NCBI RefSeq assembly: GCF_900458895.1 | Contig: NZ_LR962863.1 | Coordinates: 744,001-808,000 of the forward strand | Direction: 5' to 3' | Length of the DNA stretch: 64,000 nt | Origin: Staphylococcus schleiferi | GTDB taxonomy: Bacteria; Bacillota; Bacilli; Staphylococcales; Staphylococcaceae | Part shown: positions 1 to 8,615 of the stretch, in pieces | How the letters are laid out: every line of letters starts with the position of its first letter | How positions within the stretch are numbered: position 1 is the first letter of the stretch | Notes under the pieces: model-generated | Told to the model about the DNA's origin: nothing | Databases searched by the model: none | Seen by the model: the letters and a program-made list of their open reading frames with translations, nothing else | Translations under genes and position numbers: made by a program

Positions 1-1238
1 CCCAATTGCTCACTTCGCTGCTCTTGATATGCAGAATCTTCATCATTTGGATGATAAAAATGCGCACCTGCAAGTTCCGGAACCGCTTGTGTGGCGACAT
101 CTTTAAATAATGGGTCATTGTGCGCGATATGCGTTAAAATATTTGTCATTAAAGGCCCATTGTGTGTTGTTTGCTCGGACAATGTACGAATTTCCCCTGT
201 AATATGGACATTCGTCGAAAGTTTTATATGAGGTGTCTGCTCAGGTTTTTCAGGCATTAACGTACGGAATGACAGACCGGCGTAATAGTTTTGTTGATAC
301 GTCAAAGGAACAATGATTTGTTGACTTATAGCATCTTGATATTCTTCAGTGATGATATGTGCGTACTGCCAAGGGTGTACAATTAAAGGCACATAGTTAT
401 TCAATGACTGCGATGATGCTTCCAATTGATTTTGAGCTATTTCTTTTAATCCTTCAAATGCACCATAAACGACCTCAGCATAATTTGAATGCGCAGACAT
501 CGTTCTTGCGTAATCTCGATGTATTAAAATAAATTGCATTGGAATGCCATGCTGATACTCTGAGGAGTAACATATCGTTTCTTTGGCAGTCATCCCTTTT
601 CGAAGTTTTGCGCCGGGATGAACGGGATGCCCCTCAATGACGAGTTGCTCTGAAGTTAGATAACGATCATTTTGAGCTTCGATGTACTCAAGAAGCGTCG
701 GAAAATCATTTAATGGGTGCTGCGCTTGATAACTCAACGCTAAAGCCATATGAGCAGCACTGTTTTCTAAATCATCTCGAAATTGTTTCGCCGCTTCACC
801 ATCATATTGTGTATCTTCTTGAATGATAACATCCAAAATCTCATTTGGATGTAAAACGCGTTTATCTTCGCCACTTTCATGATACCAATAAAAAGGACCT
901 TCTAAGTCGATACGGTTGAATGCATGTTGTCCTTTGATTTTTGCGAATAATATTCGTCCAGTATATGTAAAATGAATGCATAATAATTGGCCTGCAGGAA
1001 TGGCACAATTTTGAAAATGTTGTGCTTCTTTTATTTCACAATGATCAAAGCCGCCAACTAAGTTTTCACGATAAATCGATGCCATTAAACGAGCAGTGAT
1101 TTTATCGCGGCTGGATAATATGTTTTCTTTAAATAATTGCGCCCAGTTCGAATCGATTTCGACGAGCGTTTGAAAGCATTCTTGTTCATCTTTTGTCAAA
1201 AGAATGTCAGTTTTTTGCTGATTTCTCTCTTTATTCAT
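1..1238 (-). CDS. sfaD: Staphyloferrin A synthetase SfaD (partial, 3' end outside window)
   Basis: NIS (IucA/IucC) family siderophore synthetase; in staphyloferrin A assembly SfaD joins citrate to the side-chain amine of D-ornithine, giving the intermediate used by SfaB. I read 412 codons leftward from an ATG at 1238 (MNKERNQQKT...) with a GAGGTG ribosome site; the frame stays open to the window edge, so the C-terminus is missing. Visible family motifs are EGHPVHPGAKLRKG (ATP-binding region), VHPWQYAHI and GLSFRTLMP. It is divergent from sfaA and shares its control region: a -35 TTGATA and -10 TATTAT on this strand overlap the Fur box at 1305-1319. The assignment rests on family motifs plus the neighbouring sfaABC-htsABC genes. 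Confidence 0.93.
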   Translation of the reverse strand, partial: MNKERNQQKTDILLTKDEQECFQTLVEIDSNWAQLFKENILSSRDKITARLMASIYRENLVGGFDHCEIKEAQHFQNCAIPAGQLLCIHFTYTGRILFAKIKGQHAFNRIDLEGPFYWYHESGEDKRVLHPNEILDVIIQEDTQYDGEAAKQFRDDLENSAAHMALALSYQAQHPLNDFPTLLEYIEAQNDRYLTSEQLVIEGHPVHPGAKLRKGMTAKETICYSSEYQHGIPMQFILIHRDYARTMSAHSNYAEVVYGAFEGLKEIAQNQLEASSQSLNNYVPLIVHPWQYAHIITEEYQDAISQQIIVPLTYQQNYYAGLSFRTLMPEKPEQTPHIKLSTNVHITGEIRTLSEQTTHNGPLMTNILTHIAHNDPLFKDVATQAVPELAGAHFYHPNDEDSAYQEQRSEQL

Positions 1239-1260
1239 GAGTACACCTCATTCATTTTAT

Positions 1261-1289
1261 TTTACAAATAGTAAGATGATTCGTATAAT
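1261..1289 (+). promoter_or_regulatory. sfaABC promoter
   Basis: TTTACA (1261-1266), 17-bp spacer, TATAAT (1284-1289). Transcription would start near 1296, just before the Fur box, and after the ATG at 1237 that would otherwise open the sfaA frame. This supports the TTG start at 1339. Confidence 0.75.
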
Positions 1290-1291
1290 CC

Positions 1292-1320
1292 ATAATATCG
1301 GAAATGAGAACCGTTATCAA
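1292..1320 (-). promoter_or_regulatory. sfaD promoter (-35/-10) overlapping Fur box
   Basis: On the minus strand TTGATA (1320-1315) and TATTAT (1297-1292) are separated by 17 bp. The -35 and part of the spacer lie in the Fur box, so iron-loaded Fur would block polymerase directly. Confidence 0.7.
1305..1319 (+). promoter_or_regulatory. Fur box between sfaD and sfaA
   Basis: TGAGAACCGTTATCA matches the 7-1-7 Fur operator TGATAATNATTATCA in 12 of its 14 arm positions. It sits in the 100-bp gap between the divergent sfaD and sfaA start codons and overlaps both promoters, so one operator can control both transcripts. The same motif with one base closer to consensus recurs before htsA. Confidence 0.85.
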
Positions 1321-1338
1321 TTAAAGAAGGTGAAGATT

Positions 1339-2535
1339 TTGGCAAAATGGTTTTTTTCGAGTACCTTTTTACTATTTCTGGGTAACTGGATTGGGCAAAT
1401 TGCACTTAACTGGTACGCTTATCAATTAAATCATAATGCGATGGATCTTGCATTAATCAACTTTTTTCGATTAGCCCCTATATTCTTATTAAGCTTATGG
1501 GCGGGCGCCATAGCAGATCGTTATCGACGAAGTACTTTGATTAAATTGACAGTAACGAGTTCATTCCTTATTACAGGTACGCTCACAATTTTTGTCTTAA
1601 CAATGGGTGAATTACCAATGACATTTTTATACATTTATTCATGTTTACGTGGATGTATGAGTGCCATTGAAACACCGGTCAGACAAGCAGTCCTACCTGA
1701 TATCTCTGAACGGCTATCCATCTCAAAAGTCGTTTCTTACCATTCTTTTATATTAAATGTATGTCGCTCCATCGGCCCAGCAATATCGGGCTTTATTATT
1801 GCAATTTGGGATATTTCTATTGCATTTGTCATCCAAACGGCTTGTTACCTTTTAGCATTATCTCTAAGTTTACCACTACAATTGATGGTGAAAAAACAAA
1901 ACAAGGCACCCAATTTTTCTTTACCTATCGCATGGAACTACTTTAAATTAAACGTTGTGAGTCGAAGAATATTTACGACATCGTTTTTAATTATGGCGAT
2001 GGGGTATTCCTATACTACTATGTTACCCATTTTGACCAATGAGTTATTTCCTAAAAAAGCATCCATCTTCGGCACGGCAATGACTTTTAGTGCAATAGGT
2101 GGAATACTCGCTACTTTGATTATTCCATATATTTTAAAAACAGTGTCGACAGATAAATTTTATTTCTTGAGTTCAGTCTTATTCGGTCTCGCTTTAATGT
2201 TACTCTACCCATTTGGAACGACAGGCTTATTTATCGCTATATTCTGTGTGGGGTTATTTGGTCAGTTTGCGCGTACAACAAATCGAATATATTTTCAAAA
2301 TGATGTAGAAGAAGAAAACAGGGGAAAAATTTTAAGTATCGTCATGATGGACAGAGGTATGATTCCATTAGGCGCAGTAGTATTGAGTTATTTTACGGAA
2401 CGCATTGGGATTACAACTACTTTTTTAGTAATGGGAGTGGCAACGACACTTATCGCAATATTGGGGTATGCAATGAATCTTAAAATAAACGGAGGAAAGA
2501 CAATCCATGACAACCATTCATCATCTAAATGCTGA
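1339..2535 (+). CDS. sfaA: Staphyloferrin A exporter SfaA (MFS)
   Basis: Major facilitator superfamily transporter of about 398 residues with some 12 hydrophobic segments and the MFS loop motif WAGAIADRYRR after the second pair of helices. In staphylococci SfaA exports staphyloferrin A. I start it at TTG 1339 because AGAAGG (1325-1330) lies at correct spacing, because the protein then begins directly with the first helix, and because the longer frame from ATG 1237 would run through the promoter and Fur box. The 3' end overlaps sfaB by 29 bp, indicating a translationally linked sfaABC operon. Confidence 0.9.
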   Translation: MAKWFFSSTFLLFLGNWIGQIALNWYAYQLNHNAMDLALINFFRLAPIFLLSLWAGAIADRYRRSTLIKLTVTSSFLITGTLTIFVLTMGELPMTFLYIYSCLRGCMSAIETPVRQAVLPDISERLSISKVVSYHSFILNVCRSIGPAISGFIIAIWDISIAFVIQTACYLLALSLSLPLQLMVKKQNKAPNFSLPIAWNYFKLNVVSRRIFTTSFLIMAMGYSYTTMLPILTNELFPKKASIFGTAMTFSAIGGILATLIIPYILKTVSTDKFYFLSSVLFGLALMLLYPFGTTGLFIAIFCVGLFGQFARTTNRIYFQNDVEEENRGKILSIVMMDRGMIPLGAVVLSYFTERIGITTTFLVMGVATTLIAILGYAMNLKINGGKTIHDNHSSSKC

Positions 2536-4270
2536 TCAAAATATACAATATCGTATTCTCGTTGCATGTATCAAAGAGCGGCTATTCCCTGAACAAACAG
2601 CAGTTCAATACGAAAAAGATAAACTTGTGATTCAGTTGCACCAACACATTTTACATGTTGCGTGTGTCGCGAAAAGTATGCTTTTTCAATTTGAATTAGA
2701 GGGACCGATTTATGAGAAAGTGAATCATGAAGACGTAGAGATTCAAACGGTTGAAGAATTGTTAGCAATACTTGAAGGCAAATTTGGTATTGAATTTCAT
2801 GAACAGTTAGTAAAGGAATTATTACATAGTCGTCTTGGACTTGAATTGAGTTACCAACAGCTAAGACAACGCCAAAGTATGATGCGTCATTCTTTGAAAT
2901 TTTCACGAATGCCAGAATCACTTAATTTTATTGCATGGCTAAACCATATTAATGATGACTCTGATTTTTCAGCTTTAGGTTATACAGAGGGGATGGTTTG
3001 GAACGGCCATCCTTCACATCCTTTAACGAAAACAAAATTACCACTTACTGTTGATGAAATTCAAAAGTATGCGCCTGAGTTTATGAAAGTCATTCCTTTA
3101 AAAATTGTACTTGTCCATCAAAGTATTTTAAAATTTACGTCAATGACAGATCAAGAAGATTTTGTACTCAGAGAAATTATTCCAGATATGGAAAGTCAAT
3201 TGAGACAATGGATGCAAATGTATCAGTCATCTTTAGATGAATATCGGGTGATGTTTGTACATCCGTGGCAATATGAGAATGTGATTACTGAAAAGTTTGG
3301 TCGATGGATTGCTGAACATCTCGTTATCCCAACTCCTTTTACTGTAGATTCAAAAGCGACGTTGTCATTTCGAACAATGAGATTGCTCAAATATCCGTTT
3401 CATATTAAATTGCCTATGAATGTTCAAGCGACAAGTGCTGTCCGTACAGTATCAACAGTGACAACAGTAGATGGTCCAAAATTAAGTTATCAACTTCAAG
3501 ATATGTTGGACATTTATCCAACATTAACGATTGCTGCTGAACCTTATGGTGCGTATATAGATGTTGAAGCGGATCTTGCACGCCAATTTGCGATGATTGT
3601 GAGATACGCAATAGAGGATAAAAAACAAAATCATACACAGATTGTTACAGCGGCTTTGACACAAATCAATCCCGTTGATGGTCAAATCGTGATCGATAGT
3701 TTGATTGAATACTTATACGGTGAAATCAGCGAAGATACAATCATACAGTTTATGACACAATATATGCGTGCATTCATCCCACCACTTATCGGCTATATTC
3801 AAAAATACGGCATTGCTTTAGAAGCGCATCAACAAAATACGGTTTTACAAATCGATAAGGATACACATGCATTGTCATTTATTGTGCGTGACTTAGGAGG
3901 TTCTCGTATTGAACCTCAAACATTAAAACAAACGGTCCCAGAGTTGACTGTAACAAACCAAAGTTTAATCACAGAAAATATAGATGAAGTCATCGCTAAA
4001 TTTCAGCATGCAGTTATTCAAAATCAACTCGGTACAGTAATCCATCACTTCCATCATCGACATGGAATCAATGAGAAGGTACTTTACAACGTTGCCGGTG
4101 AAATCATTGAAAATGCGATAACACCGAATTTAAATCATGCGCAAGCGCTAAAAAGATTATTATTTGGTAAGAAAATGACGGTTAAAGCGTTACTAAATAT
4201 GAGAATGGAACAAAAAGTGAAGCAATATGTGCAAATAGATATTGATAATCCGCTAGAAAGAGAGATGTAG
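2507..4270 (+). CDS. sfaB: Staphyloferrin A synthetase SfaB
   Basis: NIS (IucA/IucC) family synthetase of 587 residues. It adds the second citrate to the D-ornithinyl-citrate made by SfaD, completing staphyloferrin A. Family motifs seen are WNGHPSHPLTKTK near residue 165, MFVHPWQYENV near 250, ATLSFRTMRLLKYP near 285 and RDLGGSRIEP near 465. A GGAGGAAAG ribosome site precedes ATG 2507, which lies inside the end of sfaA. The paralogue sfaD lies divergently 1.3 kb upstream. Full length for the family; no damage seen. Confidence 0.94.
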   Translation: MTTIHHLNADQNIQYRILVACIKERLFPEQTAVQYEKDKLVIQLHQHILHVACVAKSMLFQFELEGPIYEKVNHEDVEIQTVEELLAILEGKFGIEFHEQLVKELLHSRLGLELSYQQLRQRQSMMRHSLKFSRMPESLNFIAWLNHINDDSDFSALGYTEGMVWNGHPSHPLTKTKLPLTVDEIQKYAPEFMKVIPLKIVLVHQSILKFTSMTDQEDFVLREIIPDMESQLRQWMQMYQSSLDEYRVMFVHPWQYENVITEKFGRWIAEHLVIPTPFTVDSKATLSFRTMRLLKYPFHIKLPMNVQATSAVRTVSTVTTVDGPKLSYQLQDMLDIYPTLTIAAEPYGAYIDVEADLARQFAMIVRYAIEDKKQNHTQIVTAALTQINPVDGQIVIDSLIEYLYGEISEDTIIQFMTQYMRAFIPPLIGYIQKYGIALEAHQQNTVLQIDKDTHALSFIVRDLGGSRIEPQTLKQTVPELTVTNQSLITENIDEVIAKFQHAVIQNQLGTVIHHFHHRHGINEKVLYNVAGEIIENAITPNLNHAQALKRLLFGKKMTVKALLNMRMEQKVKQYVQIDIDNPLEREM

Positions 4271-4273
4271 CCT

Positions 4274-5350
4274 ATGCCACAACTTCATGTTAATTTAAGT
4301 AAAATCAAATATAATGCAATGGCATTACAACACATGCTTTCAGAACAAGGTGTTCGAATGATTCCTGTAACGAAATGTGTAGGTGGAGATATCAAGGTTC
4401 GAGAAATGTTACGTGACATGGGCTTTAGCACACTTGCTGAGTCTCGACTCTCCAAAATGACACATCATCAAAAACAACCGACGCAACAAGATATGATGAT
4501 TAAAGGCGCTTTGCCACATGAGATTGAAGATGTGGTCGTGAAAAGTCAAGTGAGTATTCAAACAGAATTTTCAACGATTCAAGCATTGAATGATATGGCC
4601 GTCCAAAAAGGGGTTAAGCATGCGATTTATTTAATGGTTGATTGGAAAGACGGCAGAGAAGGTGCATTGACATATGAAGTCGTGCATCTTGTTAAAAAAA
4701 TTGTCAAACTCAAAGGTATATATCTGAAAGGCTTGGCATTTAATTTTATGTGTTTTCGACCCATCCAACCGACAGAAGAAGATATCGTTTATATGAATTA
4801 TTTTATAGAATCGGTTGAACGTGATACAGGCGTTCGTTTTAACTCTATTTCAGGAGGCAATTCTAGTCTGTTGACTTTAGCGATGTACACGGACTTGGGC
4901 AGAATTAATGAACTTAGAATCGGTGAGGCGTTATTTAGAGGATACGAGACTTCCTACAACATGCGTTTACCTTACTTGTATGACGATGCAATTTTATTGA
5001 GTGGAAGGATTTTAGAAATTAAACCGCGCTTAGATATTGAAAAGCGACAAGCTTATATGCAGGCTATCGTCGACGTTGGACAACTTGATACAGTCATTGA
5101 TGGTATCCAACCTATCGAATCCCATTTGAAAATTGTTGGAAGCTCAAGTGATGCTCTAATGATTGATCTAGGTCACTCGGATTATTATCAATTAGGTAAT
5201 GAAATTACTTTCCAATTAAACTATTCAGCTTTAGCTCAAAGTATGCATATGCCACATATACCGAAAAATTATATTGAAGATAAAGGCATTGAACAACTCA
5301 TTAATGGATTTGTAGAAATAAAAAAGAATAATTTTATAAAACAGAGTTGA
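4274..5350 (+). CDS. sfaC: SfaC, PLP-dependent alanine racemase-family enzyme (ornithine racemase role)
   Basis: Fold-type III PLP enzyme of the alanine racemase/YggS-like family, 358 residues. In the staphyloferrin A pathway it is taken to supply D-ornithine from L-ornithine. The expected PLP lysine is K34 in PVTKCVGG, at the usual N-terminal position, and ISGGNSS near residue 195 fits the phosphate-binding loop. It begins 3 bp after the sfaB stop, so it is the last gene of the sfaABC operon. Its stop codon TGA forms part of the htsA -35 box. The racemase substrate is inferred from pathway context. Confidence 0.9.
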   Translation: MPQLHVNLSKIKYNAMALQHMLSEQGVRMIPVTKCVGGDIKVREMLRDMGFSTLAESRLSKMTHHQKQPTQQDMMIKGALPHEIEDVVVKSQVSIQTEFSTIQALNDMAVQKGVKHAIYLMVDWKDGREGALTYEVVHLVKKIVKLKGIYLKGLAFNFMCFRPIQPTEEDIVYMNYFIESVERDTGVRFNSISGGNSSLLTLAMYTDLGRINELRIGEALFRGYETSYNMRLPYLYDDAILLSGRILEIKPRLDIEKRQAYMQAIVDVGQLDTVIDGIQPIESHLKIVGSSSDALMIDLGHSDYYQLGNEITFQLNYSALAQSMHMPHIPKNYIEDKGIEQLINGFVEIKKNNFIKQS

Positions 5351-5376
5351 CAATGAGAATCGTTATCAACTATTAT
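5347..5376 (+). promoter_or_regulatory. htsABC promoter
   Basis: TTGACA (5347-5352), 18-bp spacer, TATTAT (5371-5376). The spacer is almost wholly filled by a Fur box, so hts is expected to be iron-repressed independently of sfaABC. Confidence 0.75.
5354..5368 (+). promoter_or_regulatory. Fur box upstream of htsA
   Basis: TGAGAATCGTTATCA matches the 7-1-7 Fur consensus with one mismatch in each arm. It lies in the spacer of the htsA promoter. Confidence 0.88.
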
Positions 5377-5421
5377 ATAATTATGTAAATAAAACAACAT
5401 CATTAAAGGAGTGGCAATGCA

Positions 5422-6414
5422 GTGAAGATGAAGAAATGGATGGGATTTTTAGCAATCGTGGCAATCATGCTTCTTGTTGCAGCATGTGGGAATGTCAGTG
5501 ATTCTGGCAAGTCAGATTCTAAAAATGACACACAATCAAATGGGAAAAGTGTAGAAATTAAACATGCGGGTGGCACAACTAAAATTGATAAAAAACCTAA
5601 AAAAGTGGTTGCTTTAGAATATTCTTTTGTTGATGCGCTTGTTGCATTAGGTGTTAAACCTGTAGGTATTGCGGACGATGGTAAGAAGAAAAATATCATC
5701 GAACCTATTCGTGATAAAGTAGGCGACTATAAATCAGTAGGTTCACGTAAACAACCGAACTTAGAAGTGATTAGTGAGTTGAAACCGGACTTAATTATTG
5801 CAGATAGTAACAGACATAAAAACAACTACGAACAATTAAGCAAAATTGCACCGACAATTTTATTACCAAGTTTAGACTCAGACTATAAAGATAACATCGA
5901 AGCGTTTAAAACAATCGGTAAAGCTTTATCAGAAAAAGACAAAGCAGATCAACGTTTAAAAGAGCATGAAGAAAAAATTGATAAATACAAAAAAGAAATT
6001 ACAATGGATAAAAGTAAGAAAGTTTTACCAGCTGTAATTTCTCAATCAGGTTTCTTAGCACATTCTGACCAATCTTACGTAGGTCAATTCTTACATGATT
6101 TAGGTTTTAAAGAAGCTTTAATAAAAGAAGTAGCTGATCAATTACCTGAATACTTAAATGCACCATACTTAAATATGAACTCAGAACAACTTTCTGATGT
6201 TAACCCACAACGTATGTTTATCATGGTTAACGGTGAAAACGATCCACACTTAGCGAAAATGAAAAAAGATCCAGTATGGAATGAAATCGATGCTGTTAAA
6301 AACGATCGCGTTCACGTTGTAGATCGTCAAACATGGGCTAAGTTTAGAGGTCTCATTTCTTCTGAAGAAATTGCTAAAGAATTAGTAGAAATTTCGAAAA
6401 AAGAGAAAAAATAA
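5422..6414 (+). CDS. htsA: Staphyloferrin A-binding lipoprotein HtsA
   Basis: Substrate-binding lipoprotein of the Fe(III)-staphyloferrin A ABC importer, 330 residues. It has a lipoprotein signal with lipobox VAAC (Cys22), then a FepB/BtuF-type (class III) binding fold; EVISELKPDLIIAD near residue 113 is typical of the family. I use GTG 5422 because AAGGAG (5406-5411) is at good spacing; ATG 5428 would leave a long gap. It is the first gene of htsABC. The ATPase is not encoded here; in S. aureus FhuC serves HtsBC in trans. Confidence 0.93.
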   Translation: MKMKKWMGFLAIVAIMLLVAACGNVSDSGKSDSKNDTQSNGKSVEIKHAGGTTKIDKKPKKVVALEYSFVDALVALGVKPVGIADDGKKKNIIEPIRDKVGDYKSVGSRKQPNLEVISELKPDLIIADSNRHKNNYEQLSKIAPTILLPSLDSDYKDNIEAFKTIGKALSEKDKADQRLKEHEEKIDKYKKEITMDKSKKVLPAVISQSGFLAHSDQSYVGQFLHDLGFKEALIKEVADQLPEYLNAPYLNMNSEQLSDVNPQRMFIMVNGENDPHLAKMKKDPVWNEIDAVKNDRVHVVDRQTWAKFRGLISSEEIAKELVEISKKEKK

Positions 6415-6428
6415 GTTGCTTTTGAATG

Positions 6429-6486
6429 AAAAGGAAGGGATGACACATCATCATGTGTCGAAGTGAGCGACTTTTTCCTTTCCCTT
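6429..6486 (+). terminator. Intercistronic hairpin between htsA and htsB
   Basis: A perfect 7-bp stem GACACAT/ATGTGTC (6442-6459) with loop CATC, enclosed by an imperfect purine/pyrimidine arm (AAAAGGAAGGG against TTTTTCCTTTCCC). It is not followed by a clean U-tract. It could stabilise or attenuate the message so that the lipoprotein is made in excess over the permeases; this is inference. Confidence 0.45.
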
Positions 6487-6513
6487 ACAATGCAATATAA
6501 AAGGTGATTTCAT

Positions 6514-7539
6514 ATGTCAAAATTCAATCAAAAAATTTATGATGGACATCACCAGAGAAGACGCACTACGCTTACTTTTATTGTAAGCGTGTGCTTTCTT
6601 ATTTTTGCAATTTATTTAAATCTTGCAATTGGTTCATCAAAAATTTCATTTCAATCACTTATCGATTATTTCTTTCATCTAAAGTCAACGAAAGAAACAT
6701 TTTTATTACATAGTGTTCGTATGCCGCGATTAATTGCAGGTATTTTAATTGGAGCTGCGCTCGGTGTAGCCGGTGTTTTAATGCAAGCGATTACTAGAAA
6801 CCCATTGGCATCACCTCAAATTTTTGGTGTAAATGCGGGTGCATCATTTACTGTTGTATTAATTACAGTTTTAGTCCCAAGTTTAGCAAGCAACACGATA
6901 GTATTTGCATTTGTAGGAGCTTTTATTGGTGGTTTAGCGGTATATACCTTAGCGGATACAACTAAAGGGATGACACCGATAAAACTGGCACTTGCGGGGA
7001 TGACCATTCATTTATTTTTCACAAGTCTGACGCAAGGTATTATTTTATTAAATGAAGATGCGACTACGACGGTAATGTTTTGGCTTGTTGGTGCACTGCA
7101 TACGATTAAATGGCCACAAATATTTCAAAGCTTACCTTGGATTGTAAGTGGTTTAATTGCTGCATTACTGCTCGCACGTCAGTTGGCGATTTTAGATTTA
7201 GGAGACCAGTTGGCGACAGGCCTTGGGCAAAATACGAAATTAATTCGTGCTTTATCTGGATTGATTGTCATTGTTCTTGCAGGGGCTAGTGTATCCATTG
7301 CTGGACCTATTGGTTTTGTGGGCTTAATTGTTCCTCACATCGTGAAGCACTATCTCAATCGCAATTACTTTTTGATCATTACGTTATCAATGATTATGGG
7401 AGCGAACTTGCTTCTGATTTCAGATGTAATCAGTCGACTTATCACTTTTCCATTTGAATCTCCAGTCGGTATTGTGACATCATTTGTTGGTGCATTGTAC
7501 TTCTTATGGATCACAATGAGAGGAGTGAAAGCGCGATGA
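6514..7539 (+). CDS. htsB: Staphyloferrin A ABC transporter permease HtsB
   Basis: FecCD/BtuC family inner-membrane permease, 341 residues with about ten helices. The signature VRMPRLIAGILIGAALGVAG near residue 70 and GPIGFVGLIVPHIVKHYL near residue 265 (the loop that contacts the ATPase) are present. AAAGGTG precedes ATG 6514. The stop overlaps the htsC start (ATGA), so the two permeases are coupled. Partner of HtsC. Confidence 0.92.
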   Translation: MSKFNQKIYDGHHQRRRTTLTFIVSVCFLIFAIYLNLAIGSSKISFQSLIDYFFHLKSTKETFLLHSVRMPRLIAGILIGAALGVAGVLMQAITRNPLASPQIFGVNAGASFTVVLITVLVPSLASNTIVFAFVGAFIGGLAVYTLADTTKGMTPIKLALAGMTIHLFFTSLTQGIILLNEDATTTVMFWLVGALHTIKWPQIFQSLPWIVSGLIAALLLARQLAILDLGDQLATGLGQNTKLIRALSGLIVIVLAGASVSIAGPIGFVGLIVPHIVKHYLNRNYFLIITLSMIMGANLLLISDVISRLITFPFESPVGIVTSFVGALYFLWITMRGVKAR

Positions 7540-8499
7540 AGATTAACTTTACAAAACGTTACGTTATTGTCACGCTACTTCTGATTGTGTGTGCGATTTT
7601 AAGTTTGAGCGCTGGGGCAGTTTGGATTTCACCAATCACAGTGCTTAAAGAGGTTTGGACGGGCAAGCAATTTATTTTGACAGAATATCGCGTTCCAAGA
7701 ATGTTGCTCGGTATTTTAGTCGGTTTTGCTCTAGCTGTTTCAGGTGCAGTCATTCAAGGCGTGATTCGAAATCCACTTGCATCTCCAGACGTCATTGGGA
7801 TCACTAAAGGGGCAAGTTTGGCTGCGGTTATTGTTATTATCGTTTTTCCAACAGCACCTTTATTTGTCTTACCACTCGCTTCGTTTGTAGGCGCACTTGT
7901 TATTAGTTTGATTTTATCGCTTTTAATTAGTTTAAAAGGCATTAAAGGTTCGCAACTAGCGCTTATAGGGATGGCCATCGGTGCTGTCGCAATGGCGTTA
8001 GTCCAATACTTATTGATTCGAAGTCCGATGGAAGCGAATATTGCATTAGTGTGGTTAACGGGAAGTCTTTTTGGGCGTTCAATGGATCATGTATTAACCA
8101 TTTTACCTTGGATGATCGTCTCCTTACCGGTAATTTTCTTTTACGCTAAAAAGTTAGACATTCTTCATTTAGGAGAAGAAGTTGCGACAGCCTTAGGTAC
8201 ACCTGTAAAAAGAACGAAAATGATTTTGTTATTTGCAGCTGTTATGTTAGCAGGTTCTGCGATTTCAGTTGTAGGTGGTTTGAGCTTTCTTGGGTTGATC
8301 GCCCCCCCACATAGCAAGAAGTATTGTAGGGCATAGACACGGTCATATTATAGCAATGTCAGGTTTAGTTGGTGCTTTATTAATGGTGATTGCAGATGGA
8401 TTGGCACGCGTCATTGCACCACCTATTGATATTCCTGTCGGAGTTTTAATCGCTGTGATTGGTGCACCATACTTCTTATATGTCTTACGTAAAATGTAA
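7536..8499 (+). pseudogene. htsC: Staphyloferrin A ABC transporter permease HtsC, frame broken by +1 in a C7 run
   Basis: Second FecCD-family permease. The start is ATG 7536, overlapping the htsB stop, with AGGAG upstream. The frame is intact through GGLSFLGLIAP and then shifts at seven Cs (8302-8308), ending in a short false tail at 8336. Removing one C restores PHIARSIVGHRHGH and the rest to the stop at 8499, giving a 320-residue protein of normal length. The lost part holds the ATPase-contact loop and the last helices. Either a true mutation, slippage in the C tract, or a sequencing indel; the repeated pattern of such shifts in this window favours the last. Confidence 0.88.
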
Positions 8500-8541
8500 T
8501 GCCAAAATATGCATTTAAACGTATTAATATTCAAATAAACA

Positions 8542-8570
8542 TTGCATAACGTCTTCAATATCGGTATAAT
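8542..8570 (+). promoter_or_regulatory. Promoter of the YjiH-type gene, inside the htsC terminator
   Basis: TTGCAT (8542-8547), 17-bp spacer, TATAAT (8565-8570). The -10 lies in the loop of the hairpin 8549-8592. Confidence 0.65.
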
Positions 8571-8600
8571 AAATACCAACTATTGGAGACGTTTTTATTT
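8549..8600 (+). terminator. Rho-independent terminator after htsC
   Basis: Stem ACGTCT/AGACGT with inner CAATA/TATTG and GGTAT/ATACC pairs, followed by TTTTTATTTT. It contains the -10 of the next gene. Confidence 0.8.
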
Positions 8601-8615
8601 TAATGGGGGACATAT

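Noticed and set aside
1237..1338. N-terminal extension of sfaA from ATG 1237
   Set aside because: It would cover the promoter and Fur box and overlap the sfaD start codon; TTG 1339 has a better ribosome site.
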